Source: Loktanella sp. SALINAS62 (lineage in GTDB: Bacteria > Pseudomonadota > Alphaproteobacteria > Rhodobacterales > Rhodobacteraceae). Taken from it: a stretch of 64,000 nucleotides of DNA. Below, piece after piece: positions 1 to 8,899 of the stretch. The position numbers and the translations under genes are program-made. The first letter of the stretch is position 1; every line of letters starts with the position of its first letter. The notes under the pieces were generated by a model, which saw only the letters and a list, made by a program, of their open reading frames with translations, searched no databases and was not told the origin of the DNA. Location: contig NZ_JAAFZU010000034.1 of NCBI RefSeq assembly GCF_018263905.1, positions 19,079-83,078 of the forward strand. The letters are read 5' to 3'.

Positions 1-139
1 CACCGCCGCCTTCCATGCGGGCGATGATCTGTTCGATCGGACCACCGGGGACGAACTGGATCAGGGCAAAGTTGATGATCATGATCCCCAGCAACGTGGG
101 AATCACCAGCAACAACCGTCTTAGGATATAAGCGCCCAT
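1..139 (-). CDS. yejB: YejB-type ABC permease, N-terminus only
   Basis: This is the first 46 codons of an inner-membrane permease, read leftward and cut by the window edge. The protein starts [20 protein letters not shown], followed by a hydrophobic first membrane segment and FVPGGPIEQ, which closely resembles the start of E. coli YejB (microcin C/peptide importer). The ATG lies two bases after the stop of the binding-protein gene, so the two are co-transcribed and probably translationally coupled. Function beyond peptide-type import is inferred from the family. Confidence 0.85.
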   Translation of the reverse strand, partial: MGAYILRRLLLVIPTLLGIMIINFALIQFVPGGPIEQIIARMEGGG

Positions 140-141
140 CG

Positions 142-2043
142 TTACTGGGTGTCGCTGCCGGTCATGATCCCAAGCTCTGCCGCGCGGTCGCTGTCATACC
201 ACCAGAAATCAAGCTCTCCGAGCGCGAAGGGGGGCAGTTCGTCGGGGTGATCGTAGATGTCATAATAGGCGACCGTATGCACCGGTTTGAACCATTGCGG
301 GACATTGAACCGCAACGACCGCAACGCGCGGTCCAGCGCATGCACAGCGGTTGTCATGTCTTCGGTTGTCTGGGCATCCACGACCGTCTTTATCACCGCG
401 TCGATGCCTTCGTTTTTGAGGTACATCAGGTTGCGGCTGCTGTCTTCGGCGGTTTCGCTGCCGAACCATTGATACAGCCCTTGCGACGGCTCCAGCCCCA
501 TCTGAATCCCGTGTGTCACCATATCCCAGTCACCCGACCGGCGACGTTCGGTTTCCTGTGGCGGATCAACCCGGTTCAACACCGCGTCAATACCCAGCCG
601 CTTCAGGTTCTGGATGTAGGGGTTCAGGATGCGGTCCCAGCTGGGGCTGCTTTCCAGAAATTCGACGCGCAGAACTTCGCCATTCTTGCGCCGCATCCCG
701 TCATCGCCCGCGATCCAGCCTGCTTCGTCCAGCAAGGCAGAGGCGCGGCGCAGGTTTGCGCGGTCCAACTGGCGGGTGGATGATGTGGCGGGCATCGTGA
801 CCTCTTCGGTCAGGATGCTGGCGTCGAACAGGCCCTGATCGACCAGCGGCTGCAGGATCGCACGTTCGCCATCGGACGGGACGCCGGTCGCTGCCAGATC
901 GGAATTGGACCAAAATCCAGTCACACGGTCATAGATGCCGTAGAACAGCGTTTCGTTCGACCATTCGAAATTGAACATCAGGCCCAAAGCTTCACGCACC
1001 AGCGGGTCCTGAAATTTCTCGCGCCGCAGATTGAAGATGAACGATTGCGCCGAAGCAAGGCTGCCGTCGGGCAGTTCGGTCTTTATCACGCTGCCGTCCT
1101 GCACGGCTGGAAAATCATAGGCCGTGGCCCATTGCAGCGACGAAAATTCATTCCGGAACCGGTAAACGCCGGCCTTGAAACCCTCTAGCGCGACCGATGC
1201 ATCCGCGAAATATTCAAAGCGGATGGTATCGAAATTGTGCCGACCCACGTTCAGCGGCACATCGGCCCCCCAGAAATTCGGGTTGCGGACGTAGGTGAAC
1301 CGTTCGCCATAGCTGAAATCACCCAGCATATAGGGGCCGGTGCCCATCGGCGGGGTTTCCCATTTTTCATCCAGCCTGCGACCTGTCCGTTCCCATTCCG
1401 CCTTGGAAAATGGCGAAAAGATCGACGCCAGCCCGACACGGTCGCGCAGCGGGGCTTCGTCCGTGAACGTGTATTTGAACCGGTAGGTATCCAGCACTTC
1501 CAGATCGGAAATCTGGTCGCTGACCACGGCCAGAAATTCCGGCAGTCCCTGTTCCATAAACACGTTGTAAGTGAACGCCATGTCTTCTGCCGTCAGCGGC
1601 GTGCCGTCTGAAAACGTGATATCGTCCCGCAGGTTTATGATGATGTAGGACAGATCTTCGGGGTATTCGATCGTGGTGCACAGGTAGCAATACAGCGTCG
1701 TCGGATCGTCTGCCGTGGCGATCATGATGTCTTCGAACGGCAGGGTCGACAGCACGGCGGCGTCGCCCTTGCGCGTGAAAGAGTTGAAGCTGTCAAAGGT
1801 GCCCAGACCGGCTTGCGACATTTCGCCGCCCTTTGGCGCATCGGGATTAACATAGTCCAGATGCGTCATGTCCGGACCGTATTTGTAGTCACCGAAATAC
1901 GAATAGGCATGGGTTTTGATCAGCGTATCATCCTGTGCCGCAGCATCCCCGGCCGTCAGGACGGCCCCCAGCAACAGCGTAGACCCCAGCAGGATACCGC
2001 GGGTCCGGTTGAACTGACGGCGAAGGCAGATGGCATCGGTCAT
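142..2043 (-). CDS. yejA: YejA-type extracellular solute-binding protein (family 5)
   Basis: This 633-residue periplasmic binding protein belongs to SBP family 5 and should feed peptides to the YejB-type permease encoded next to it. An N-terminal signal peptide (basic residues, a hydrophobic stretch, then AAAQDD at about 35-40) is followed by [12 protein letters not shown] and the [10 protein letters not shown] signature typical of YejA proteins; the length also fits. It is the promoter-proximal gene of the operon. Unlike four other ABC operons in this window, there is no hairpin between it and its permease. E. coli YejA is linked to microcin C and peptide uptake; the substrate here is not known. 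Confidence 0.88.
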   Translation of the reverse strand: MTDAICLRRQFNRTRGILLGSTLLLGAVLTAGDAAAQDDTLIKTHAYSYFGDYKYGPDMTHLDYVNPDAPKGGEMSQAGLGTFDSFNSFTRKGDAAVLSTLPFEDIMIATADDPTTLYCYLCTTIEYPEDLSYIIINLRDDITFSDGTPLTAEDMAFTYNVFMEQGLPEFLAVVSDQISDLEVLDTYRFKYTFTDEAPLRDRVGLASIFSPFSKAEWERTGRRLDEKWETPPMGTGPYMLGDFSYGERFTYVRNPNFWGADVPLNVGRHNFDTIRFEYFADASVALEGFKAGVYRFRNEFSSLQWATAYDFPAVQDGSVIKTELPDGSLASAQSFIFNLRREKFQDPLVREALGLMFNFEWSNETLFYGIYDRVTGFWSNSDLAATGVPSDGERAILQPLVDQGLFDASILTEEVTMPATSSTRQLDRANLRRASALLDEAGWIAGDDGMRRKNGEVLRVEFLESSPSWDRILNPYIQNLKRLGIDAVLNRVDPPQETERRRSGDWDMVTHGIQMGLEPSQGLYQWFGSETAEDSSRNLMYLKNEGIDAVIKTVVDAQTTEDMTTAVHALDRALRSLRFNVPQWFKPVHTVAYYDIYDHPDELPPFALGELDFWWYDSDRAAELGIMTGSDTQ

Positions 2044-2146
2044 TGAAATCTCCGGTCAGGGCATCGTTTTGTTACGCTAGCCCTACGGCGGTGCAGGCTT
2101 CAAGTTGAGAATATGTAATCTATCTACAAGGTGATCGGCGCACAAA

Positions 2147-2174
2147 AAAACCGCGCCTTGCAGGGCGCGGTTTT
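2147..2174 (-). terminator. Rho-independent terminator of the cytochrome c gene
   Basis: A perfect 11-bp stem (arms AAAACCGCGCC and GGCGCGGTTTT, 6-base loop) lies just after the cytochrome gene. Read leftward it ends in a run of seven T residues. The right arm also gives four T residues on the other strand, but no gene enters from that side. Confidence 0.85.
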
Positions 2175-2196
2175 CGAAATAAGGTCGCGGATAAGA

Positions 2197-2724
2197 TCAG
2201 CTTCCGGGGTTTGTCGCCAGATAGGCGATCAGATCGGCGCGATCGGCTGGGTCGGACAGACCGGAATACGACATTTTGGTGCCCGGTGCATAACCTGCCG
2301 GGTCTTCAAGGAACGCATACAGTTCTTCTTCTGACCAGACGTCGGCCGCTTCTACCAGCGCACCGGAATAAGCGTAGTCACCCACTGCGGCGACGTCACG
2401 GCCGACCACGTCGTAAAGGTGGGGGCCGACACCGTTCACACCGTCGTCCAGTGCGTGACACGCGCGACAGTTGCGGAACACGCCTTCACCAGCGGACGCG
2501 TCGGCCACAGCGAACGCTTCTTCGAACGACACGGTGACGACTTCTTCTGCGGGTTCGCCATCGCCGGCTTCGGGCACTTCAATCACATAGCCTTGTGCGT
2601 GATCTTCGCCGTGGTCGCCGCCACCGGAATAGATTGCCTCGGCAGCCCAGCCACCCAACAGGAAGACCAGTAAAGTGCCACACACCCCGCCAAGGGCCTT
2701 CGTCATCGTCATTGTGTCGAACAT
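2197..2724 (-). CDS. Membrane-anchored c-type cytochrome (CycM / c-y type)
   Basis: This 175-residue cytochrome c is probably tethered to the inner membrane and carries electrons towards the terminal oxidases. Residues about 8-30 form an uncleaved-looking hydrophobic anchor. An acidic linker (about 34-65) follows, then a class I haem domain with CRACH at 86-90 and the likely axial methionine at 151 in GTKMSYSG. This layout matches CycM/cytochrome c552 of Paracoccus and cytochrome c-y of Rhodobacter. The gene is a single unit with its own terminator and is divergent from pheA. The family call is firm; the electron-transfer partner is inferred. Confidence 0.88.
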   Translation of the reverse strand: MFDTMTMTKALGGVCGTLLVFLLGGWAAEAIYSGGGDHGEDHAQGYVIEVPEAGDGEPAEEVVTVSFEEAFAVADASAGEGVFRNCRACHALDDGVNGVGPHLYDVVGRDVAAVGDYAYSGALVEAADVWSEEELYAFLEDPAGYAPGTKMSYSGLSDPADRADLIAYLATNPGS

Positions 2725-2860
2725 GTCGCGTTCTACCTCGCATTAAGTCGTTGCCGCCGTGTAGCCGTTTTCACCTCGTTAGTGCAAGGTATACTGGCGC
2801 GTCGAAACGCCCCAAACGGCGTAAGCACGTCACGCTTATCATTGCAGGAAAGATCACATC

Positions 2861-3703
2861 ATGGCGCAGAAAATCGCGTTTCAGGGCGAATTGGGCGCCT
2901 ATGGGCATCAGGCCTGCCTGGAAGCCCGCCCCGATTTCACCCCCCTGCCCTGTGCCACATTCGATGACACGCTTGCAGCCGTCAGGGACGGGCACGCCGA
3001 TCTGGGCATGATCGCAATCGAAAATTCGACCTATGGCCGCGTCGCCGACGTGCATTCGCTGCTGCCCGAAAGCGGGCTGCATATCGTCGATGAAACCTTT
3101 GTGCGGGTGCATGTGAACCTGCTGGGCGTGCCGGGGGCCACGGTTGCGGATGTGAAACAGGCATTCGGTCACGTGGTGATCCTGCCGCAATGTGCGGGTT
3201 TCCTGCGCGAACATGACATCAAGGGCATCGTCAGTTCCGACAACGCCCGCGCCGCGCGTGAAGTGGCCGAAGCCCGCGATCCGTCCCGCGCCGCACTGGC
3301 ATCTGCACTGGCCGCCGACATCTACGATCTGGACGTGCTGGCCGCCCATATCGAAGACCACGACCGCAACACGACACGATTCGTCGTCATGTCGCGCGAC
3401 CCCGACCACACAAGACGCGGTGATGGTGTCATGGTCACGTCTTTCGTGTTTCGCGTCCGCAATATTCCTGCCGCACTTTACAAGGCGATGGGCGGTTTTG
3501 CGACCAACGGCGTCAACATGACCAAGCTGGAAAGCTACATGGTCGGCGGCACGTTTCTTGCCACGCAGTTCTACGCCGAAATCGAAGGCCACCCCGAAGA
3601 CCCTGCCGTGGCCCGCGCGCTGGAAGAGCTGGATTATTTCACCGACCACCTGCGCCTGATCGGCGTCTTTCCCGCCGCGCCACGCCGGTTCGAGGTCAGC
3701 TAA
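2861..3703 (+). CDS. pheA: Prephenate dehydratase
   Basis: This 280-residue enzyme converts prephenate to phenylpyruvate in phenylalanine synthesis. The catalytic domain (about 4-180) starts IAFQGELGAYGHQA and carries the hallmark TRF motif at 172-174. A C-terminal ACT domain (about 190-270, GALYKAMGGFA-like and LESYMVGG) should bind phenylalanine for feedback inhibition. It is a stand-alone dehydratase without a chorismate mutase domain. A good ribosome binding site (AGGAAAG) precedes the ATG. The 3' end overlaps the convergent SRPBCC gene by 8 bases. Confidence 0.95.
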   Translation: MAQKIAFQGELGAYGHQACLEARPDFTPLPCATFDDTLAAVRDGHADLGMIAIENSTYGRVADVHSLLPESGLHIVDETFVRVHVNLLGVPGATVADVKQAFGHVVILPQCAGFLREHDIKGIVSSDNARAAREVAEARDPSRAALASALAADIYDLDVLAAHIEDHDRNTTRFVVMSRDPDHTRRGDGVMVTSFVFRVRNIPAALYKAMGGFATNGVNMTKLESYMVGGTFLATQFYAEIEGHPEDPAVARALEELDYFTDHLRLIGVFPAAPRRFEVS

Positions 3704-4169
3704 GCGTCGGCTTGTCGCGGCTTTCGATGGTTTCCGCAAAATCGGCGACACGTTTCTTGAAACGGTTCGTCAGGTTGGCCTTTGCCAGTTTCAGCGATTG
3801 CAACAAGAGCCGGGCAGACAGGCTGGTCGCGCTTAGTTCAATCGACATCGACATACGTGTCTTGCGTTGCGACAGCGGCAACAATTCAACGCGGCTTTGC
3901 CCGTTCAGACCGTTGGCGACAATCGCGATATCCAGCAGGTTCGGCTTTTCCAACCGGGCCACTGTTGCCTGAACCCGGCGCGCCCTGCCGCGAAACGTGA
4001 AACTTATATCCCATGATGTGCCAACCGCGGCAGCGCCGCTTTCGGCCGTCGTGCGCCGAACTTCTGCGCCGCGCCGGATCATCTGGCGCTCAAATCCATC
4101 AAAATCAGTGACTTGTGCAAAAACGACGTCGATCGGTGCATTGATGTCTTCACGGGCGCTGAATTTCAT
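3696..4169 (-). CDS. SRPBCC (START/Bet v1-like) family protein
   Basis: This 157-residue protein has the helix-grip start of the SRPBCC superfamily: MKFSAREDINAPIDVVFAQV, followed by DFDGFERQMIRRGA. Such proteins bind hydrophobic ligands or lipids, and several resemble polyketide cyclases. No signal peptide or membrane segment is visible, so it is probably cytoplasmic. It lies downstream of nudC on the same strand and converges on pheA with an 8-base overlap. The ligand and role are unknown. Confidence 0.75.
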   Translation of the reverse strand: MKFSAREDINAPIDVVFAQVTDFDGFERQMIRRGAEVRRTTAESGAAAVGTSWDISFTFRGRARRVQATVARLEKPNLLDIAIVANGLNGQSRVELLPLSQRKTRMSMSIELSATSLSARLLLQSLKLAKANLTNRFKKRVADFAETIESRDKPTLS

Positions 4170-4217
4170 GGAATTTCCTTTGTGGGTGCACTGCGTTCGA
4201 CCTGGCCCGATGCTGCG

Positions 4218-5162
4218 TCAGTCAAGCGTATCGGCCAGCCAGCTTTCCAACAAAAAATGTGCAATTGCACCGGGGCGTGCAGGTTTGATGTCGCTGTGTT
4301 GCCCCGCGAATACATCCGCCATCTCTTCGCGTGTGACCCAGCGCGCGTCTTCAATTTCGACGGGATCAATCTGGATATCGCGGGTCAGCGCCACGCCGCG
4401 CATGCCGCACATCAAAGACGCGGGAAAGGCCCAGGGCTGGCTGGCCAGATAATCCACCTCGCCCACACGCACGCCGGATTCCTCGAACACTTCGCGGCGC
4501 ACGGCGGCTTCTAGCGTTTCACCCGGTTCGACAAAGCCCGCCAACAGCGAATACATCCCGTCTGGCCAACCGGGCGAACGCCCTACCAGCACAGCATTGC
4601 CATGGGTGATCAACATGATGACGACCGGATCGGTGCGCGGGAAATGATGCCGTCCACAGTCCGGGCAGTTGCGTTGCCACCCCGCCGACGCCACGGTGGT
4701 TACAGCACCGCAGTTGGCGCAAAACCCGTGCGACCCATGCCACGCGAACATCGACCGTGCCATCGCGGCCAATTCCGCATCGGTCCGCGACAGGACGGTC
4801 ATCGCTGCACGCAGTTCGACGAACCGCGCGTCATCGGTCAGTGCCGGATGGGTCTGTTCGGTCTGGTCAAGAAAACTGTCCAGATGCGTGCCGTCCAGAT
4901 CGGCGGGTGTCCAGCCCGACAGGTCGGCGGCAAACACCGCGCGCCCGGCGATCCGCGCCAACAACAGATAGAACGGTCCCGCATCCGATAGGACGGGATG
5001 ATCCGACCGCAAACGCACAAGCGCGCCATCCGCGATCAAAGGTTTGCCACGCCAAAGCGCGACCACATCCGAATCGTTGTAGTGGCTTTCCCACTGGGCG
5101 CGCCATTCAGCGGCGCGATCCAGATGCGCACCGCCGAATGTGACTGTCTCTGCTCTTTTCAT
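4218..5162 (-). CDS. nudC: NAD(H) pyrophosphatase / NAD-cap decapping Nudix enzyme
   Basis: This 314-residue Nudix hydrolase cleaves NADH to NMNH and AMP; in E. coli NudC also removes NAD caps from RNA. A zinc ribbon is formed by C148, C151, C166 and C169. The Nudix box spans about 209-231 (GFVEPGETLEAA, then REVFEESGV), and the NudC signature SQPWAFPAS is at 241-249. The length fits the alphaproteobacterial family, which has a longer N-terminal domain than E. coli NudC. It is divergent from the nucleotidase gene next door, so two nucleotide-cleaving enzymes share one upstream region. Confidence 0.93.
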   Translation of the reverse strand: MKRAETVTFGGAHLDRAAEWRAQWESHYNDSDVVALWRGKPLIADGALVRLRSDHPVLSDAGPFYLLLARIAGRAVFAADLSGWTPADLDGTHLDSFLDQTEQTHPALTDDARFVELRAAMTVLSRTDAELAAMARSMFAWHGSHGFCANCGAVTTVASAGWQRNCPDCGRHHFPRTDPVVIMLITHGNAVLVGRSPGWPDGMYSLLAGFVEPGETLEAAVRREVFEESGVRVGEVDYLASQPWAFPASLMCGMRGVALTRDIQIDPVEIEDARWVTREEMADVFAGQHSDIKPARPGAIAHFLLESWLADTLD

Positions 5163-5254
5163 AGGCTATGGAATGACACGCACCGGAACAAAGCTCAATC
5201 GAAACAGGTCATTGTCCACGATTTCGACACAGTTAACACGCAAGGGTTGCGGTC

Positions 5255-7123
5255 ATGATGATACCGGTTCTTGTTCAGTCTATGATCGATCCGACACGCG
5301 ACATTGCACAGGCGCGTTTGCGCGTCCTGCTGACGACCGATCTGCACATGCGGCTTGGCAGTTACAACTATTTCACCGGGCAGGAAGATCCGGGTGCGGG
5401 CTTGTTCTACCTTGCACCACGGATCGAAGCGGCGCGCGCCGCCGTTGACGCATCGCTGTTACTAGACGGTGGGGATTTTTTGCAAGGCACACCGCTGGCC
5501 GACGAAATCGCAGCCATGGGCACGCTTCCGCACCCCATGATAGCAGCGTTCAATCACCTGCGTTACGACGCGGTGACGCTGGGCAACCATGAATTCGAAT
5601 ATGGGCTGGATTACCTGCAAAAGGTCATCGACGACTGCCACGCGCCCGTGGTGTCCACGAATGTACGCACAGGCCCGACGGACAGCTTTGTCGCGCCGTG
5701 GGCGTTGATCAAGCGGTCGGTGGCGTGTTCTGACCGGCAGACCCGCGATCTGACCATCGGCATCATTGGGTTTGCCCCGCCCCAGATCACGGAATGGAGC
5801 GCGGACATTCTGAACGGTGTGCTGCACATCGAAGATGCCATATCCGCAGCTTTGACGCATATACCGCAGGTGCGGCGCGCTGGGGCCGATATCGTGATCG
5901 CGTTGTGTCACGGTGGGCCTGATACGACCACACACCGGACCCGGATGGAAAATCCTGCATCTGCGCTGGCCGGATTGCAGGGGATCGACGTGGTCCTGAT
6001 GGGGCATCTGCACCGGACCTTTCCCGGACCTGAATTCGCCCATATGCCCGGCACCGATTGTGTGCGGGGCACCATCCACGGCACGCCTGCGATGATGCCG
6101 TCCTGTCATGGGAAAGCGTTCGGTCAGATGGACCTGAGTTTGACGCTGGATGGCGGCGGGAACTGGGCGGTGGCCGATCACACGGTCCAGATGATCGGTG
6201 CGGAAAAAGGCTTGACCGTTGGCGCGTCAGACATGGCGCGGGCGTTGATGCCGCAACTTGCCGCGCCCCACGCGGCAACCGTCAAGCGGCTGGCAGAACC
6301 GATCTGTGATACCCCCATTGCGCTGACCAGCTATTTTGCGGCGATCGGACGGGACGAAACCGCAGATCTGCTGGCGCGGGTGCAGGCCGACGTGATCCGC
6401 AACCATCTGCGCGGCACCCCGTTTGCGGACTTGCCCGTGCTTTCCAGCACAGCCCCGTTTGCGGCAGGCGGTCATGGCGGGCCCACGAATTATCTGAACA
6501 TCCAGCCCGGTCCGGTCCGGCTGCGCGACTGCACTGCAATGGCCCCATTCGACAATCCGGTCTGCGCGGTCCTGCAGCGGGGCTGGCAAATCCGTGCCTG
6601 GCTGGAACGTTCCGCCGCCTATTTCAATCGGCTGGAACCGGGCCAGGCGGATCAGCCATTGGTGTCGGGTCACATCGCGTCTTATCATTTCGACACCATA
6701 CACGGGCTGGAATACGTGATCGATCTTCAGTGCGATGCGCAGGCAGCGCCGCTTTTGAGTTTCGAAAAAGGACGCATCCGTGATCTGACCCTGAACGGTC
6801 AGCGCCTGAATGACGATACATTGGTCGTGGTGGCCACCAATGCCTATCGTGCGCGTGGGGGTGGATATCTGGTGACAGCCGACGAAAACGATATCGTTCA
6901 TACCAGCCGCAAAGGCCTGCGCGAATTGCTGATCACAGCCCTGACGCTTGGTCAGGTCACCCCGCGTTCGCCCCGTAGGGTCTGGCGTTTCGCACCGATG
7001 CCCGGTGCGTCAGTGCTGTTCGGCAGCAGCCCGCGGGCCAAAGCATTGGCCCATCACATCCCCGGACTGACCGCGTTGGACATCACCACGGACGGTTTCG
7101 CGCAATTTCGACTTGCACTTTGA
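5255..7123 (+). CDS. CpdB-like 2',3'-cyclic nucleotidase / 5'-nucleotidase family, no signal peptide
   Basis: This 622-residue two-domain phosphoesterase has an N-terminal calcineurin-like metallophosphatase domain with TTDLH, LLDGGDFLQG, TLGNHEFEYGLDYL, ALCHGG and LMGHLHR. A C-terminal 5'-nucleotidase substrate domain follows (about 350-560; APFAAGG and the ATNAYRARGGG loop). It resembles E. coli CpdB, which hydrolyses 2',3'-cyclic nucleotides and 3'-nucleotides in the periplasm. Here no secretion signal precedes the phosphatase domain, and an in-frame stop at 5234-5236 rules out a longer start. It may therefore act in the cytoplasm. AAGGG precedes the ATG. Confidence 0.87.
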   Translation: MMIPVLVQSMIDPTRDIAQARLRVLLTTDLHMRLGSYNYFTGQEDPGAGLFYLAPRIEAARAAVDASLLLDGGDFLQGTPLADEIAAMGTLPHPMIAAFNHLRYDAVTLGNHEFEYGLDYLQKVIDDCHAPVVSTNVRTGPTDSFVAPWALIKRSVACSDRQTRDLTIGIIGFAPPQITEWSADILNGVLHIEDAISAALTHIPQVRRAGADIVIALCHGGPDTTTHRTRMENPASALAGLQGIDVVLMGHLHRTFPGPEFAHMPGTDCVRGTIHGTPAMMPSCHGKAFGQMDLSLTLDGGGNWAVADHTVQMIGAEKGLTVGASDMARALMPQLAAPHAATVKRLAEPICDTPIALTSYFAAIGRDETADLLARVQADVIRNHLRGTPFADLPVLSSTAPFAAGGHGGPTNYLNIQPGPVRLRDCTAMAPFDNPVCAVLQRGWQIRAWLERSAAYFNRLEPGQADQPLVSGHIASYHFDTIHGLEYVIDLQCDAQAAPLLSFEKGRIRDLTLNGQRLNDDTLVVVATNAYRARGGGYLVTADENDIVHTSRKGLRELLITALTLGQVTPRSPRRVWRFAPMPGASVLFGSSPRAKALAHHIPGLTALDITTDGFAQFRLAL

Positions 7124-7163
7124 CAGCCGCCGGGTTGCGCAGCATGTTTCCCCGGCCTATATC

Positions 7164-7266
7164 GGGTTCGAGGGGTTGATGCGGGCGAGTGCTTCGCCAA
7201 CCTGGTCAGGACCGGAAGGTAGCAGCCACAACGAATTCCGCTTGGGTCGCTGTCAACCTCTCACCC
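7164..7266 (+). ncRNA. ffs: Signal recognition particle RNA (4.5S RNA)
   Basis: This is the small bacterial SRP RNA, which binds Ffh and targets membrane proteins. The conserved apical core reads CAGGACCGGAAGGTAGCAGC, with the GGAA tetraloop at about 7214-7217. Relative to E. coli, the base pair next to the tetraloop stem is A-U instead of U-A, a compensatory change that supports the fold. The outer stem pairs GAGGGGTTGA (7170-7179) with TCAACCTCTC (7253-7262), extended by GGGT/ACCC. The exact ends are estimated from this pairing. It lies between the nucleotidase and rsgA. Confidence 0.93.
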
Positions 7267-7354
7267 ACCGTCATCGCGCCACGCGGACCGAAGGAGGCCG
7301 ATCTTGTTCATCGCTGTCCCCTTTGTCCGACTGCACTGATTGCCGGGGCGTTCT

Positions 7355-8386
7355 GTGTCCGACCCGTTAACACTGGAAACACTGGGTTGGACCGACCATT
7401 TTGCCGATCAGATCAGCGACGCCACAGGCACCCCGGCGCGTATCGCATCCGTGCACCGCAAACGTCTGGCTGCACTGACCGTCGATGGTCCGCTTAATCT
7501 GGTTCTTGACCCCGGCCTGTCGACCGCCACCATCGCTGTGGGTGATTGGGTGCTGTGCGATCCGTCAGCTGCGCGCGTGCTGCACCGTCTGGACCGTCAG
7601 ACATCGCTGCAACGCGGCAAGGAATATGCCACCGGCGAACGTCAGTTGATCGCGGCCAATATCGACACGCTGTTCATCACCACGTCCTGCAATGCGGATT
7701 TCAACCTCGCCCGTCTGGAACGTTATCTGGCGCTTGCCCATGACGCAGGGATCACACCCGTGATCCTGCTGACCAAGGCCGATCAGGCGATGGATGCCGC
7801 ACTCTATGTGGCAGAGGGGCGGACGCTGGGCGCGGACCTGCCCGTCGTTGCATTGAACGCCAAGGGCCGCGACGTGGCACAGGTACTCGCCCCGTGGTGC
7901 AGGCCCGGCCAGACTGTCGCGATGGCGGGATCGTCGGGCGTTGGCAAAACCACCATCGCCAACGCGCTGACCGGTGCCAATGCCGCCACCCAGGACATCA
8001 GGGAAGACGACGCACGCGGACGCCACACCACCACCGGGCGCAGCCTGCACCGTTTGCCCAATGGCGGCTGGCTGATCGACACGCCCGGCATGCGCGGTCT
8101 GGGGGTCGCGGATGTGGCGTACGGGATCGACGCGACATTTCCCGAAATCAGCGCGCTGACCGATCTGTGCCGGTTCCGTGATTGCAAACACGAGGCAGAG
8201 CCGGGGTGCGCCGTGCTGGCCGCAGTCGATGCAGGTGACGTGTCCGCAGACCGTCTGTCGCGTTACCGCAAACTGCGCCACGAAGATCACGTCGCAACCG
8301 AAACCACCGCCGAAACCCACGCGCGCAAGAAACGCCTGTCAAAAGCCGTCAACAGCCCGGAAAAAGGCCCAAAGAAACGTCGTTAA
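7355..8386 (+). CDS. rsgA: Ribosome small-subunit-dependent GTPase A
   Basis: This 343-residue circularly permuted GTPase helps the 30S subunit mature. An OB fold comes first, then the G4 motif LLTKAD, then G1 (GSSGVGKT) and G3 (DTPGMRG), in the permuted order typical of RsgA. A C-terminal zinc knuckle (CRFRDCKHEAEPGC) and a basic tail follow. I chose the GTG at 7355 because GGGG lies 8 bases upstream; a TTG at 7340 is an in-frame alternative. Confidence 0.94.
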   Translation: MSDPLTLETLGWTDHFADQISDATGTPARIASVHRKRLAALTVDGPLNLVLDPGLSTATIAVGDWVLCDPSAARVLHRLDRQTSLQRGKEYATGERQLIAANIDTLFITTSCNADFNLARLERYLALAHDAGITPVILLTKADQAMDAALYVAEGRTLGADLPVVALNAKGRDVAQVLAPWCRPGQTVAMAGSSGVGKTTIANALTGANAATQDIREDDARGRHTTTGRSLHRLPNGGWLIDTPGMRGLGVADVAYGIDATFPEISALTDLCRFRDCKHEAEPGCAVLAAVDAGDVSADRLSRYRKLRHEDHVATETTAETHARKKRLSKAVNSPEKGPKKRR

Positions 8387-8465
8387 ATCGATCTGTTTCA
8401 GGAATTGGCACCATGCGGACCGTCGTGATGCTTTTCTTTCTGCGTCGCCAATCTAAAATTCCTGC

Positions 8466-8852
8466 ATGGCCAAGGACAACACAAAATCGGCGCAGGATCG
8501 CACCCAGTGGGCAGAGGACCGGACTGACTGGGCCGAAGACCGCACGATCCTCGCAGCAGAACGCACCTATGCGTCATGGTTGCGAACGGGGCTCACGTGC
8601 ATCGCGATCGCGCTGGGGCTTCAGGCCGTCTTTGGTGCAGTGCAACCCCTTGGGCTGGCCAAGCTGGTGGCGTCGATTTTCCTATGCGCCGCGCTTGGCA
8701 TTTTCTGGAATGCGTATCGCCGGGCCCGCGCCACGCTGAAAATCCTGCAAAGCCGCGATGCGACGCCGCAATCGACGCGCACATATACTGTAATGACGAT
8801 CATCTTGATGGCTGGAACACTCGCAACAGGTGTCGTCCTGTGGTTGCTCTAG
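8466..8852 (+). CDS. DUF202 membrane protein (YidH-like)
   Basis: This 128-residue protein has the DUF202 signature LAAERTYASWLRTG followed by three predicted membrane segments (about 44-62, 67-85 and 108-127). The family has no firm function. The hydrophilic N-terminus carries tandem near-copies of the signature's first half: QWAEDRT, DWAEDRT, then LAAERT, spaced seven residues apart. It stands alone between rsgA and dnaX. Confidence 0.8.
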   Translation: MAKDNTKSAQDRTQWAEDRTDWAEDRTILAAERTYASWLRTGLTCIAIALGLQAVFGAVQPLGLAKLVASIFLCAALGIFWNAYRRARATLKILQSRDATPQSTRTYTVMTIILMAGTLATGVVLWLL

Positions 8853-8899
8853 CACGGGCCGGCGCGTAGGTTCATCGCAGACCCAACCGAAAGCGTCCC

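Noticed and set aside
247-2046. Long open frames opposite yejA
   Set aside because: They are antisense to a clear family-5 binding protein, have no domain features and arise from high GC at third positions.
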